Shown here: piece by piece, positions 24,373 to 36,506 of the stretch
Layout: every line of letters begins with the position of its first letter
Position numbering within the stretch: the stretch's first letter is position 1
Notes under the pieces: generated by a model
The model's input: only the letters and a program-made list of their open reading frames with translations
What the model was told of the DNA's origin: nothing
Databases searched by the model: none
Source of the DNA: Chlorella sorokiniana
Taxonomy: Eukaryota > Chlorophyta > Trebouxiophyceae > Chlorellales > Chlorellaceae
Reading direction: 5' to 3'
Assembly (NCBI GenBank): GCA_025917655.1
Contig: CP084608.1
Coordinates: 496,001 to 560,000 of the forward strand
DNA length: 64,000 bases
Program-made: the position numbers and the translations under genes

Positions 24373-25088
24373 TCAAGAGGACGCCGCTGTGGCGCTGCCT
24401 CCGGCGCAGGCAGCGCCTGCACCAAGCGCCCGCTGGAGGGCGGCAGCGAGCTGGCTGGCAGCCGTGTCACCCGCAGCACGCGCGCTGGGCATGCTGTCCC
24501 AGCTGTCCCCCACCTGCACGCGTCCCAGCAGCTCGTGCCCCCGCAGCAGCAGCGTGCAGGGCAGCCGCCCGACGCCGAGCCCCCGCAGGAGCGAGATGCG
24601 CTCGGCGGCAGACCCGGGTGCGTGGACGTCTGTCGGCACACGCGCAGCGCTGCTCAGCGCGCGGCCGCCACCTCGCCAGGCTGCACGGCGATGGACAGGA
24701 AGAGCGCTGCGGGGTGCTGGCTCGCCGCGTGATGCAGCCGGGGCTGGAAGGCCTGCGAGGCGGGGAGCCCGGAGCGCAGGGCGGTTGCTGCTGGCAGCGG
24801 CTTTGCACAGGCGGCAGTGTGTTCCGTTCTTCCGTGCGTGCCCCACAGCTGCTTCAGGTCGGCGCTGAGGCATGCACGGCATTGCGCGGCCATGCGGCGC
24901 CCCACCTGGCTCAGCGGGCACCCTGCTGTGGCGACGTGCAGCACCAGCAGGCGCAGCGGGTGGCAGGCCAGCAGGTGCTGCACCTCGGCGGCGCTCTGCA
25001 CCTGCACCAGGAGCCGAGGAGCGCCAGCAGGATGATCAATTTTACTTATATACTTATAAGGAAACTTATAAGGAAGCCCGACGCGCAT
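24373..25088 (-). CDS. Thioredoxin-fold protein lacking a CxxC active site
   Basis: Tentative. The first part reads LLVQVQSAAEVQHLLACHPL then RLLVLHVATAGCPLSQVGRR, which has the beta-strand/active-site-loop spacing of a thioredoxin but only one cysteine (GCPLS). The last exon gives AALFLSIAVQPGEV, then (after a frame jump near 24660) LGVGRLPCTLLLRGHELLGR with the cis-proline loop and closing strands, ending at a stop at 24373. A catalytic dithiol role is therefore unlikely; it may be a scaffold or monothiol protein. The ATG at 25088 is only a guess: the bases just after it are AT-rich (CTTATAAG repeats) and may be intron or promoter, with the first exon further upstream. Family call is by fold pattern only. 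Confidence 0.4.
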
Positions 25089-25929
25089 GCCCCAATCGGC
25101 AGCATGCCTTGTAGTGGAGCAGGCAATGCGAGGCAGGCGGCTGGTCAGAAAAGGGGGCATCTGGCTGCGAGCCTTCCAAGATAAGCAGCGTAGGCGTTTC
25201 AGTTGGGACCGCACAGAGGCAGAGGGGGGCAGGGAAGGGAGCTAGCGGTTGAATGACGCGCACACCTGCAGGACGGTTGGACCTGGCGCCTGCAGCCGCG
25301 GCTGCCGATTGCCGTAGCCCTTTGCGGGCCATAAATGCTTGTGATGGTCTTGGCTGACCTTCTGGGGACTGCTGAGGGGCAGGATGTTGGGCTGTTCCGC
25401 GCTGGGAGGCGGGAAGGTTTTCCCGTTTTCGCTGGTCACCCTGCAACGGCTTCTGGTTCTGGCCGGCCACTTATCCCGGTGGCACACACCGAATGCCGTT
25501 GGGTGCCTGACAACGGTGGCGGGCGCCAACATATTGGACGCTTGCCTGACTCCCCCGGCATGCCAAGGCGGATTCGAGAATTCGACCATCCCCTGAGGGC
25601 CTGGAGATTATGACAGGGATGTCGCTCCGCGTTCTTGCTAGCACGTTGCCAGCTGTGCCAGCTGCCTTACAAGTCTTGTCCTGCAGGTGGATCATGGATC
25701 CGCGTTGCTCAGGGTTTATGATTTGAAACTGAGTCCAGTGATTGGTTCGCATGCCGCTCCAGTGGATCCGACGGTTTTGGGCGCTGCTGCCGTAGCGGCG
25801 CCGCCAGGATGTGCTGGACCGTGCGCGGGCAAAACTCACCAAGGCCCTTCCGCACCTGAGCTCTGCACGTCCCAAGCTCCAAGCTCCGCATCTCCCTGTC
25901 ATGCGACTCTCATGGCGCCTGTTAGGGGT
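25089..25929. other. Intergenic: upstream of the thioredoxin-fold gene, 3' flank of the OPR gene
   Basis: May include an unrecognised 5' exon of the thioredoxin-fold gene. A minus-strand TGTAA at 25667-25671 lies about 260 bases past the OPR stop and may be its poly(A) signal. Confidence 0.4.
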
Positions 25930-28900
25930 TCAAGGCAGTGTGTGTATGGAGGGGAGGGAGGCCGGGGCACAAACGACCTCATCGGCGGACCCGCCGCCGT
26001 CTCGCCGCGCCGCCTTGACGAGCCCCAGCAGCCACTCAGCCTGCGCCCCAGGCGCCAGCCGCCGCCAGGTGAAGCAGTCCACCACCGCCACACGCCACCC
26101 CAGCGTGCGCAGCATACGGTTCCGCGCGAGGCTCCTCCCCAGCGGCCAGCGGCGGCCGCCCCACCGCATTCGCTGCAGGCGGGGCAGGGCCGGGCAGGCC
26201 GCGGCATGCCTGTGGGGATGGCTCGACCAGCAAGCCTGCCGAAGCCTTTGCACAGCAACCTGGCAGCAGGCAAGTTTCAAACCCCCACGCTCGCCGGGGT
26301 GCCTAAGCAGTACCGGCACCAGGGCAGGCGCCGCAGCCAGCAGCAGCACGGAACAAACCGCAACACGGAAACATACAAGGAAAGAGCACGGAGGCAGGCG
26401 CGGCGCACCGGAGAAGTGGAGGGGTCCGTCCACCTCCAGCGCCAGCTGCTCACCCGGAGGCGCCAGGTCGACGCAGTGTTCCCACCCCTGCAAGGCGGGC
26501 CGGGCCGGCCGCCAGGGAGGCAACGTTCAGCTGCGGAGCCGGGCTCGCACAAGCTGCAGAGGCCGGGCTGGGTGGCGGGGGCAGCAGGCGGCGCTGCCCG
26601 ACCAAGCCCTGCTCCCCTGCCTTGCACAGGCAGGCAGGCAAGCTGGGCAGCGCGCCGGCCAGAGTCATAGCGGTGCTCGGGGCAACAATCGCGCTGCGGC
26701 CCCGCACAGCGATGCCTGCCTCCCGCTCACCTCCACCGCCCACTCCGCCTCCGCCTGCACCCCCGCCGCCGCCAGCGCCGCCGCCACCTCGCGCTGCAGG
26801 CGGGACGGGCCCCCTGGTCCCGCACGCTTCGCGCCGCCCGCTGCGCCCGCTGCGCCAGGGCCTGCGGGAGCCGCGGCTCCTGGGCGGGGCCCCGCCGCGC
26901 GTGCCCTGCGCAGCCAGCAGGCTCGCCGCCGCCAGCCGCAGCCCGCAGCAGCAGCGCGGCGTCGTGCAGCTGCGCATACCCCTCCAGCTGGTCGCCACAG
27001 CCCCCTGCTCCAGGGCCGCCAACGCTGCCAGCCCCGCGTGCCACACCTCGGCCGTGCAGGCTCCCAGGGCAGCCAGGGCCCAGAGGGACGTGCAGATGCC
27101 CTGCGCAGACAGCGCAGCGCCGCCGCCGCCGCCGCCGCGGGAGCCTCCCTGCCGCTCCGCCGCCAGCAGCCGCCCCAGCAGCTCCCCCCGCAGCGCCGCC
27201 ACGTGCGCAGGGCGCACAGCAGGGCGCAGCGCGGCACGCGGCACGTACGCCCCCAGGCGGCGGCATCGCTCGGCGGCGGCGACGGCGCCGCTCCTCGCTG
27301 CCGCCGTCCTCCTCCCCCGCTGTGCCAGTGCGGCAGTGCGGCCAGGGAGTAGAGGACGTTTGCCACGTGCTGGCCCTCCAGACGACTCGCCCGCTGCGCA
27401 GCCGCTGCCGCCAGCCCTGCAGCCGGCAGACAGGCCGTGGCGTGACGCCATTATATCGACGGCCGCGGCAGCAGCAGCCGGCAGCCCCAAGACGCGCCTG
27501 GCGGCACAACCACCAACGGCCAGCCTTGCAGCCGCTGCTTGTGCGCGGAGGACAGGCCAGCACAGCCCGTCCAGCTGCAGCCCTGCAAGTGCTGCAGCCA
27601 GCAAGTGGAGCGGCGGGCCCACCTTGGAGAGCCTCAGGGTGCAGGAAGGCGGTGGCGGCCTGCGCCAGCAGCAGGTTGGACAGCTCCTGGGAGGGCACCC
27701 GCTGCGCGCGCGCGCCGCCTCTGAAAACAGCGAGCGCAGGTTGGCGCTGTGGCCCTGCCAGGTGGGCAGGGAGGAGAGCTGGCAGCACGGGGGAAGGGGG
27801 GGACAGCAGATCACTGCCAGCACACGTGGCCTGCCTGGCCTGCGCCCCATGCAAGGATGGGCCCTCCCTTGCTGCACACCACGCTCGCTCCGCGCAGCAA
27901 CTCTTCCCCCTGCTGAGGAAGCTGCCTGCTTCCCCTCAGCCCACTCACCTTGCTGAACGCCCAAGCGGCGTTGGCCAGCTCCTGGTCAGAAAAGGCGGCC
28001 CAGCCGCGGGCCGCGCCCGCAGCCAGCGCGGCACCCGCGGCCGCCTCCAGCGCCGCCGGCAGGCTGCCGTCGCGGGCGCGCGAGGCGGAGCGGCTGTGCG
28101 CCAGTCCCAGCAGGGAGTTGGCCAGTTCCTGCGCAAATGAAAAGGAGGAACGACCCATGAAAGAATGAGGAGGGGAGGGGAGGGGTGGAACTGAGTACCG
28201 GACCAAGGGGAGGGGAGGCTGGGTGAGTGCCAGCCAGCAGGCAGGAGGCGGCGGCGGGGGCTGCCCGTTCCCAGCAGGCGCAAACGGGCACGGCAGAGAG
28301 GGGGTGGGCAGAGGGTAGGCCAGTGTTGCGACCAGTTGATACAACCTCCAACCCGCCTCAAATCACTCTTCTCCACTTGCCTGGGGCTTCATGCGCGCGC
28401 ACAGCCGCTCCAACGCCGCGCAGAAGGCGGGCAACGCGGACGGCGGAAGCGGCGTGCCCATCGCCCCCAGAGAGTGCAGGCTGTTGGCCAGATCCTGTGG
28501 GTTGAAACTGCGGCAGGGGCATGGCGGAACAGCAACAACTTGTTTGAGGGCAAGCGCCTCAGAGGGGGTTCCTGGCACAGCGGGGCGAAGCTCTGGGGGC
28601 CCAGTGGCGGGGCCCCCGCTGGCCGCTTCAGGGGAGCGCAGAAGGGGCGGCACGGACACAGCTTGCTGCAAGGCAGCGCAGGGCATACAGCTGCCAGTGC
28701 GGCGAAGCGGGGGCACAGGCGGGCGCGCTGGCGCATGCTCCAACCGCCTTTCCAAAGCAGAACCCACCCACACACCGCCCCCGCGCTCCCAGATGCCTTG
28801 GCTGCCCACCTGGGCAGGCGCCGCTGCGCGGCGTCGCTCCACGCTCGCAGCTCCCAGCCGCTGAGGCGGGCCCCCAGCCGCGCGGCGCGCACCAGGATGC

Positions 28901-29521
28901 ACAGCCCAAAGGCGTCAAAGGAGGGCAGCAGCGGCAGCGCGAGCGCCAGCAGCCGCGAGTAGCAGGCGGCGGCGCCGCCCTCAGGGGCTCGCTCCCCCAG
29001 GCTGCACATGTGCTGCAGCGCGCCGCTGAGCAGGCGCTGGTCCAAGCGTGCCCGCGGCAGGGCCTCCATGTTCTCCGCAACTTCCCGGCAGCTGCGCCAC
29101 TCCTTGATGGGCACCCACCCGGCAGCCGCGGCGGCCCCGCTGCGGAAGCGCGCTGCGCCATGCCGTGCCTGGGCCTCACGTGCAGGCGGCGGCCGCCCGC
29201 TTCCAGGCCCTCGCTGGCGCAGAGGGGAGATCGAGGCGACGCTCCTTGCTGTGGCAGCTGGCGGCCCGGGTCGGGGGCGGGGCTGGGCAGGCGATTGCGC
29301 CACCAGCTGGCGCTGCCCCGGCTCCCGCCAGGCGCTTCACCCGGCTGAGCAGCAGCACGAGGCGGGGAAGGCAGGCCGCCGCCCCGCTGGGTACTAGCTT
29401 CAGCCGCGCCAGCCGCGGGCTGCAACTCGACCTGGGATCCAGGCCAGGGCGGCCTTTGGGAGACGGAAGCGGCGGCATCCGTGCTGTGGGTATGGGGGCT
29501 CTTCGCCGCCCCCTGTGCCAT
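25930..29521 (-). CDS. OPR repeat protein with C-terminal RAP domain (organelle RNA factor)
   Basis: Octotricopeptide-repeat (OPR) proteins of green algae bind specific chloroplast or mitochondrial RNAs and control their splicing, stability or translation (for example Tbc2 of Chlamydomonas). Repeats visible in successive exons: LANSLHSLGAMGTPLPPSAL (about 28500-28400), ELANSLLGLAHS (about 28130), ELANAAWAFSKV (about 27990), LSNLLLAQAATAFLHPEALQ (about 27690) and NVLYSLAALPHW (about 27360). The C-terminal exons hold the RAP domain: VDLAPPGEQLALEVDGPLHF (about 26480-26410) and, after an intron, RNRMLRTLGWRVAVVDCFTW to the stop at 25930. The head from 29521 (MAQGAAKSPHTHSTDAAASV) is Ala/Arg/Ser-rich and could be an organelle presequence. 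Frames change several times in the head and centre, so exon borders there are approximate. Target RNA unknown. Confidence 0.75.
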
Positions 29522-30478
29522 TTCGGTGCCTGAGGACGGAGACTGATGGAATGCTCGGCATCAAGCTCCTCCTGGCTTTGAGACATGTCGGCCGCAAGCC
29601 AGTTCCGGGGGCGAGTGCTGCCCCGCTAACTCCAGGTCGTGTTCGAAACTCAGCACTGATCATCTCATCGCACAGATCAGTTTGCGAAGCAGCGTCCTGC
29701 GTGGCCGTGCCAGCCTGGCTGCTTGTGCCAGTGCGGCATGTCGGCGCCGCTGGCTGTGCCCTCTTTGCCAGCTGCGCATAGGCACGCGTGGGGAGTGCAC
29801 ACGGGTTGTGGAAGCTACAAGTTAAGTGAAAATCATGTTGCTGGTGGCAACAGAGAATCCTGCAGCTGCCGCGGGCAAAAGGCAGGCAAACAGCGGCGAG
29901 AGGCGGAGCCAAGAGATTGGAGCAAGGCGAGGGACGCGGCAGAAAACAGAGGGTAGGTTGACGGCCCACTACAAAAATGCTGACATAACAGTGAGAGGAG
30001 TACTAAAAGAACAAGTTTCCACCCTGTAGGGGGATGGCGTGGCAGGCGCTGCAGGCTGCCAGCTGCTCGAGCAAGGGAGCCGTTCGCCACGCCTGCAGCA
30101 GCAGGTACAGAGTGCCGACTGTCAGCCACTCGGCATCATCCGCCCAAGCAAGCGCAGCACATGCTAGGTGGCTTGTGCGCCGCACCATGCCGGCGCAACG
30201 CAGCAGCATTGGGTGAACCCCACCTGTCGGCGGCCTGCCATGCCGCACGTGGCGCAATGCCTGGCTGCTGCACGGTGCTCATCGGCTTCCTGCACGCCAG
30301 CACACGCTCCGCAGCCACGTCAGCAGCGGCAGGCAGCAGGCCATCGGTGAGAACCGCTCAGCCGCCTGCAACTGCACCGCCCACCACGCCAGCACATGGC
30401 ACCGCCGACGACGCAGGGCTCGCCACTGCTGGACGCCCGCCCCTGCAAGCAACCCCAGGCCACTCCCCCTCCCTGCAC
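29522..30478. other. Intergenic: 5' flank of the OPR gene, 3' flank of SnRK2-like kinase A
   Basis: No coding exon recognised. 29820-30010 is AT-richer and purine-rich on the plus strand, as in many 5' flanks of this window. Confidence 0.4.
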
Positions 30479-32960
30479 TCACGCCACGCCAACCACGGCA
30501 GCCGCAGCGCTCACCCAACTGGCCCTGCCGCGGGCGGGCCCCTGCTGCTCCTGTAGTGACGCCGCCGTCTCCATGGCTGTCTCCATCGTGGAGGCCAGAG
30601 AGGCGGCGGGCGCAGCGGGTGCCGCTGGCAGCGGGCATGCCTCCTGCACTATGGCGCGCACCTGCGGGACAGGAGGGCTGCAGGGCTGAAGGGCTGGAGG
30701 GGTGGAGGGGTGGAAGGGCGGCTGACGCCCCGCCAGACCAGCCGGACATGCGGGAGGGGCATCGCACGCCAGCGCTAGCGGCCAGCGTGCGGCCGGCCCC
30801 GCAGAGTCCGGCATCCGGCTCGGCACCCGCGTGCCCCGCGCCGCCAGCCCACCTCTTGGAGCATCTGTGGGGAGGGCAGGTGGGCCACGCTCTCCGCCAC
30901 CAGCGCCTCGTTGCACCGCAGGGCATCGGGGTGCAGGTCTTGCATGAACCAGGGGTGGGCCATCACGTCCTGCACGGGCATTACAGGCGGTGCAGGCAGT
31001 ACAAGTGAGCGACCATGGTCCGTCGAGGACCTGCGGTACACGCGGCACCAGCTGAGCAGGGGCGCAAAGGAGCAGCAGGGCAGGCTGCCAGAGCGCCGCG
31101 TGGGAGGGACAGCCACCGCTGCGGCCGATGGGGAAGCCCAATGGCTGCTGCAAGTCCCCTCCTGTCGCTCAACAGCACAAACAAGCTGTAGCAGGACGGG
31201 ATGCAACACTAACAAGGGAAGAAGGGGAAAGAGCCTGCACCCACCTGCACGGAGTACCGCTGCTGCGGGTCCTGGACCAGCATGCGGCTGATCAGATCCT
31301 TAAGGGGATGGCTGCGGGAACAAGGACGAGGCAGGGGAAGCTCAGGCGGCGGAACTGGAACGGCGGGAGCAGGGCCAGGAAGCAGCACACCGCACACAGC
31401 TGCAGGCAGGGCGCAGGGTGAGATGCCCAGCCCACCCCCACGGCTGGAAAGCGTCGCGAGGGACAGCCAGGCAGCCCCTGTGCCCCCGTCCCCCCCTTTG
31501 CGCGCCCAGCAGCCGCAGCGGGCCCACCTGAAGGGGCGGTCTGGAGGGAAGGAATACTCGACTTGCAGGATGCGCTGCAGCATGTTTTTCAGGGCCGTGG
31601 CGTGCGGCAGCCCCGCATCCTCCTTTCGCCTGCAGCGGGAACTCCCATGTGCTTCCGTGGGTCGACGTGAGCGACGGAGGGTTGAGCAGGGGTGTGGGCT
31701 GGGCGCACGCAGGGCAAACAGGCCGGGCTGCTGCATGCTGGGCGCTGCCTCCCACTGCAGGCCAAGCAGCGGCTCCAGCAGCCGCGCCGCAGGCACCTGA
31801 AGGGGTACTGATTCGCCACCATGGTGTACAGCAGCACGCCGCAGGACCACACGTCCGCCTTGGCGCCGTCGTAGGGCTGGCCTGGCCGCGTGAGCACCAC
31901 CTCAGGCGCCAGGTAGGCGGGGGTGCCGACGCGGCTGGTGGGTGCGCTCTGCGCGCCGCCGTCCTTGCTGAAGCCAAAGTCTGCCAGCTGCGCGGAGTCA
32001 AGGCGGCGAGGGACGGGGAAACGGTAAGGGGGCAGCTGGGGCGGGAGGGGAGGTGGGGAGGCGGACGGCGGCGGCAGCGCGACAGGTTCCGGGCGTCAGG
32101 GCTGGGTATGCCTCGCCCGCGCGCCAGCCTGCCTTGATTGCTGGCCACTCCCCGCCATCCAGCAGCGTGTTCTCCAGCTTGATGTCTCGATTGCTGACGC
32201 CCTGCAGCCGGGGATGGAGGGCGGCCGCATGGGCTGGCCTGCCGGGTAGGCTGCCGCGCATGCTTGCCCCACAGCACGCAACGCACTGGTCTGTGCTGGA
32301 CTGCAGACCCTGCTGCTGCCGCACCATGCGATGGCAGAAGTCCAGCGCAATGATCAGCTGCTGGAAGAACCAGCGTGCTTCCTGTTCGCTCAGACCGCGC
32401 CGCGCAGACACAAACTGGAAGAGGCTGCCCCCGCCGCGTACTCCATCACCAGCACCAGGTGCGCATCGGTGAGGAAAACCTCGTGCAGCGCTATGATGCT
32501 GGGGTGCCGCAGCTTGAGCTGGTTCACAATCTGCAGGCCGACCGGGCGGCAGGCAGCTGTTTGGTGCCGCGGCCGGCGCAGGACGCAGCGGCAGCACGCA
32601 GTACCCACCTCGCGCTCCACATATTTTGTTATGGACTGGGGCCCGCGCCGCACTAGCTTCAGAGCCAGATACTGCCCTGTCAGTCGATCCAGGGCCAGCA
32701 CGACGCGGCTGTATGCGCCGGCGCCCAACTCGCGCACCTGCGTCAGGCAGTGACGGCAGCGGCGACGGGGCCTTCGGCTGCGGCCTGCGAGGGCCATCCC
32801 CGCCGCTGATCCAGCAGCCCACGAGCATGCGCGCGGAAATAGTGCTGTGGGCAGCAGCAAACGGGCTGCTCACGGGTGTGTAGCGGGGGTGGCCTCTCAG
32901 GAGGGAGCAACCCTCTTCCTCCTCCCTTCCGCTGCCTGATGATACAGGCTGCGCGCTCAT
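30479..32960 (-). CDS. SnRK2-like Ser/Thr protein kinase (copy A)
   Basis: Stress/osmotic-type kinase of the SnRK2 group. Exon 1 (32960-32874) encodes 29 residues ending [13 protein letters not shown] and splices in phase 0 to [20 protein letters not shown] (Gly loop), then [10 protein letters not shown] (ATP Lys). Following exons: [63 protein letters not shown] (catalytic loop, NRD in place of HRD), [110 protein letters not shown] and a C-terminal tail ending in a stop at 30479. Spacing, APE motif and the [12 protein letters not shown] block match SnRK2. The gene has the same intron positions as copy B next to it, so the two are a tandem duplication. The upstream activating kinase and targets are unknown. 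Confidence 0.85.
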
Positions 32961-33313
32961 CTAGATGCACGCAGCGCAAGAGGCACACCCTTGAGCCCTC
33001 CGAAAAGCTGTTCAGAGTTCAGGCTAGTAGGCCGTTTGGGGGCGTCCAATCGCCAGAGACTCGCGATCAAACTGACGTCTAGAGAGATGCGCTCGAAAGA
33101 CCGCGCTTGACAGAAGGCCACTTGGCGCGCCGCCAGCAAGCGCCGAAGGGAACAGGGTGCCAGACCCAACGCCATCCGTCTGCCTGCCCATTTCCAGTCA
33201 CATTGTGAGGACAGCGTCAACATTGCTGCGCTTAGATAAGGCGTGACGCCAATGAATGCGATAAATACATGAAAGGGTGGTCACGGCTGCTGCGCACAAG
33301 GCAGGGCGGGCAT
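32961..33313. promoter_or_regulatory. Gap between the two SnRK2-like kinase genes
   Basis: 353 bases holding the promoter of copy A and the 3' end of copy B; both genes point to the left. AT-richer at 33220-33280. No distinct motif seen. Confidence 0.45.
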
Positions 33314-35676
33314 CTAGCCGCCGAGGCGGCCGGTGAGCGGCGGCACCACCAGGGGCGCGGGCGAGGGGAAGGCTTCCTCCACGATGGCCCGCACCTGCAG
33401 GAGGAAAGCATGTGATGGGCAGGGGGCAGAGCGGCTATCAGGCCGAGCCAATGGCCTGACTCCGCTCAGAGCCCTGGCACGGCTCCGCAGCACGGGGCCC
33501 CCTCGGTGGGGCCAGGCACCAGCGAAGCGCAGCAGCGGCAGCAGCGCACCTCCTGCAGCATTTGCGGGGAGGGCAGGTTGGCCAGGCTCTCCTTGATCAT
33601 CTGTTCGTTGAAGCTGAGGGCTTCGGGGTGCAGGTCTTCGCAGAACCAGGGGTGGGCCATTATGTCCTGCAGCAGCAGTACAGGCGGTACAGGCGGGAGC
33701 CAAGGCAGCAGGCGTGTTGTGGGGTGGCACTCTTTGAGCATGAGTGTGCACGAGGCGCCGCATGATGGCGCGCTCAGGGAAACGGCACAGCAGACGTGTG
33801 TGCCCTGTTCGTGCGCACAACCCCACCCCACCAGCTGCCCACCTGCACCGAGTACCGCTGCAGCGGGTTCACCACAAGTATGCGGCGGAGGAGGTCCTGC
33901 AGCGGCTCGCTGCAGCGTACACGCAAGGGGGGGGGGGGCGGTGGCAATACCGGGGTGAGTTGTGACCGTCCTGACGTGACAGTGCAGACTGCCCGACCTG
34001 AGCACCCTGCTGTTGGTTGGGAGGTGAGGCCCGCCTGCAGCCCTGCCAAGCCCTGGAAAGGTCCAGCTGCGGGCTGCGGGCTGCCACACAAGTCGGCACG
34101 GTCCCACATACGGGTCTGCGGTGGGGGCCTTGCGGCCTTGCAGCCGCAGCCCACCTGAAGGGCTTGCTGGGCGGGAACACAAAGTCGGCCGTCAGCGTGC
34201 GGCGAAACTGTGCTTGCAGCTGCTCCGCCAGCGGCAGCAGCTCGTCCTCGGGCGCCGAAAAGGGTACCGGTTGGCCACCATGCAGTACAGCAGCACGCCA
34301 CAGGACCAGACGTCTGCCTTCTGCGGTACAGGCGGGAGCGGGACGGACGGAGGAAGCGCTTGGGGCAGAGCTGAGCGGGAGCACTTCCTGGTCTGGCATC
34401 TTCTCTGTTCTTCTGCGCCGCTTCCCGCTGCGCACCCAACCGCCTGAACAACTGCTGCTCACCAGTGCATCGTACGACCGCCCGGCCGGTTGTTGATGAC
34501 TTCCGGTGCCAGGTAGGCGGGGGTACCGACGCGGCTGGTCGGCGCGCTGTGCATGTCGTGGTCCTTGCTCAGCCCAAAATCTGCCACCTGCACAGCCACG
34601 CAAGCAGGGGGCGGGAAAGGGAGTCAGCGGTGCAATGGTGCCAGGTGCGCGGGTGTGGTGCGCTGCGGCTGGCCGCAGCTGTGCAGGGCAGGCCTGCGAG
34701 AGCGGCGAGGTGTCGCCCAGCACTGCACCTTGATGGTTGGCGTCGCGCCCCCGTCAGCAGCGTGTTCTCCAGCTTGATGTCTCGGTTGCTGACGCCCTGC
34801 AGCCGGGGATGGAGGAAAGGCAGCCGTGAAGCGGTGTGCCCGCCGGCCGGCCAAGCGTGCAGGCGAGCGCTTCACGCTCGAGCGGGGGATCAACCATAGG
34901 AACAGCAGCTTATGTTGCCCGTCTGGAGCCCCCCGCTGCCCGCCGCCCCCCCCCCACCCCCTCCTGCCGGTGCCCTTGGCCCAGCTCCGGCGCACCATGC
35001 GATGGCAGAAGTGCAGGGCGATGACAAGCTGCTGGAAGAACCAGCGAGCGTCGCGTTCCGTCAGGCCGCATCGCTGGGACACGTACTGGAACAGGTTCCC
35101 CCCCCGCCGCGTACTCCATGACCAGCACCAGGTGCGTGTCGGTGAGGAACACCTCCAGCAGCGCAACGATGTGCGCGTGCCGCAGCTTCAGCTGGTTCAC
35201 AATCTCCCGCTCCACATACTTGTTGATGTGCTTCAGGAGCGGGGGGCCAAGGCCAGGGTGAGCAGTGGCAGGGGCAGCACGCTGCTCGGCGGCGGCAGGT
35301 GGGGCGGCCGACGCGGCGCTCCGCCATCCCTCCCCTATTTCCTGCCAGCCCCCATCCCGGGGCCTGGTCACTCCAACAGTTCTCACTCACATCGGGGCCT
35401 CGCTTCACAAACTTGAGCGCAACCTGCTGTCCAGTGAGGTTATCGAGCGCCAGCAGCACCTGGCCGTGGGCGCCGACGCCTAGCTCGCGGACCTGCGCCC
35501 AGGAGCTCAGGCGCCTCATGAGGGGACGTCAAATCTATAGATGTTCATTCACACGACGTGTGCGGGCCAGAGAACTGACGAGGAGCCGGGGAGGTCGCAA
35601 CCTGCGTGTAACGTGGGTGGTCTCGCAGGAGCGGGCTGCCATGGCCATTGGCAGGTATCTGGGGCGACGTGATCAT
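33314..35676 (-). CDS. SnRK2-like Ser/Thr protein kinase (copy B)
   Basis: Tandem paralogue of copy A. Exon 1 (35676-35602) encodes 25 residues, MITSPQIPANGHGSPLLRDH then PRYTQ, and joins in phase 0 to [87 protein letters not shown] (again NRD), [97 protein letters not shown] and a short tail to the stop at 33314. N-terminal exon, catalytic block and the conserved C-terminal piece ([14 protein letters not shown]) all parallel copy A, while the ends diverge. One possible frame jump lies around 34470-34500. Introns before the ADVWSCG and DIMAH exons carry TGTACCGC near the acceptor. Confidence 0.85.
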
Positions 35677-36506
35677 CGCAGCATAGCTGCAAGTAGAGCT
35701 GCTTCGCCCTTGGACTGCCAAACCCGAGTGAGTCGGTGGGAATTGAACGAATGCGCTGTTCGCCGCTGAAGAAAGATAGATGGCGGATATAGTCAACAAA
35801 CGTATGTTGCTTGGTGCAGATCCGACAGCGGCTGAAGCCCACCCGCCAGCCACCTCGCCGACACGCCCCAGCGCAGCTGCTTGCGGCTGCCCTTACCTTG
35901 CACAGCCACCCTGTGGTATATCAGTGGAGCCAGCAACGCCGAGAATGCCTCCAGTTGCTTTGATAGGAGGGTACATGCTGGTTGCACCACATGCACGCTC
36001 AACCGCACCGCCACCTTCTACGCCTTGCAGCGCGTACTTACAACCGAGGGCACACGCCTGTTATCATCATTGCATCACCAAAGGCACGTGCTGCGATGCA
36101 TACTGAGCTGGAGCTTTGCTTGGGAGCAGTAGAGGTGCAGGTCACGCCTTGCTGGCGACTTGAGGACTGCTGAGGCTGCCGCCCATCCGACAGCGACGCG
36201 CTTGGAAGCAAAACAGGGGGTCCGGCTGGGTGGAGCATGCATTCGACACATACAATTCTGAGGGCGGCCAAAGGGGCCACAGGAATAAATCAATCGACGG
36301 AGGTCTCGCGTGAGGGTGAGGGTGAGGAGAGGGTTGAGGAGGGCGTGAGGGCGGGAGCCGGGGGCCGCCAAAGCTGGCCAGACAGGAAAAGGGTACACGG
36401 GCGAAGCCAGCAGCACCCGCACATGCGGCGGTGCGTGCAGGGTATTCAAGGAACAAAGGGGATCTCGTTTCCACAGGGCTACAAACGTTCGGAGGGAGGT
36501 GGGAGC
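35677..36506. other. Intergenic: 5' flank of SnRK2-like copy B, 3' flank of the F-box gene
   Basis: No coding exon recognised. 35760-36140 is closer to 50% GC. No repeat or RNA gene recognised. Confidence 0.4.

Noticed and set aside
25811-27352. 513-codon plus-strand open frame
   Set aside because: Antisense to the OPR/RAP gene; no domain pattern.
35730-35760. tRNA-like T-arm (TTCAATTCC on the minus strand)
   Set aside because: The flanking five-base stems do not pair and no D-arm or acceptor stem is present.
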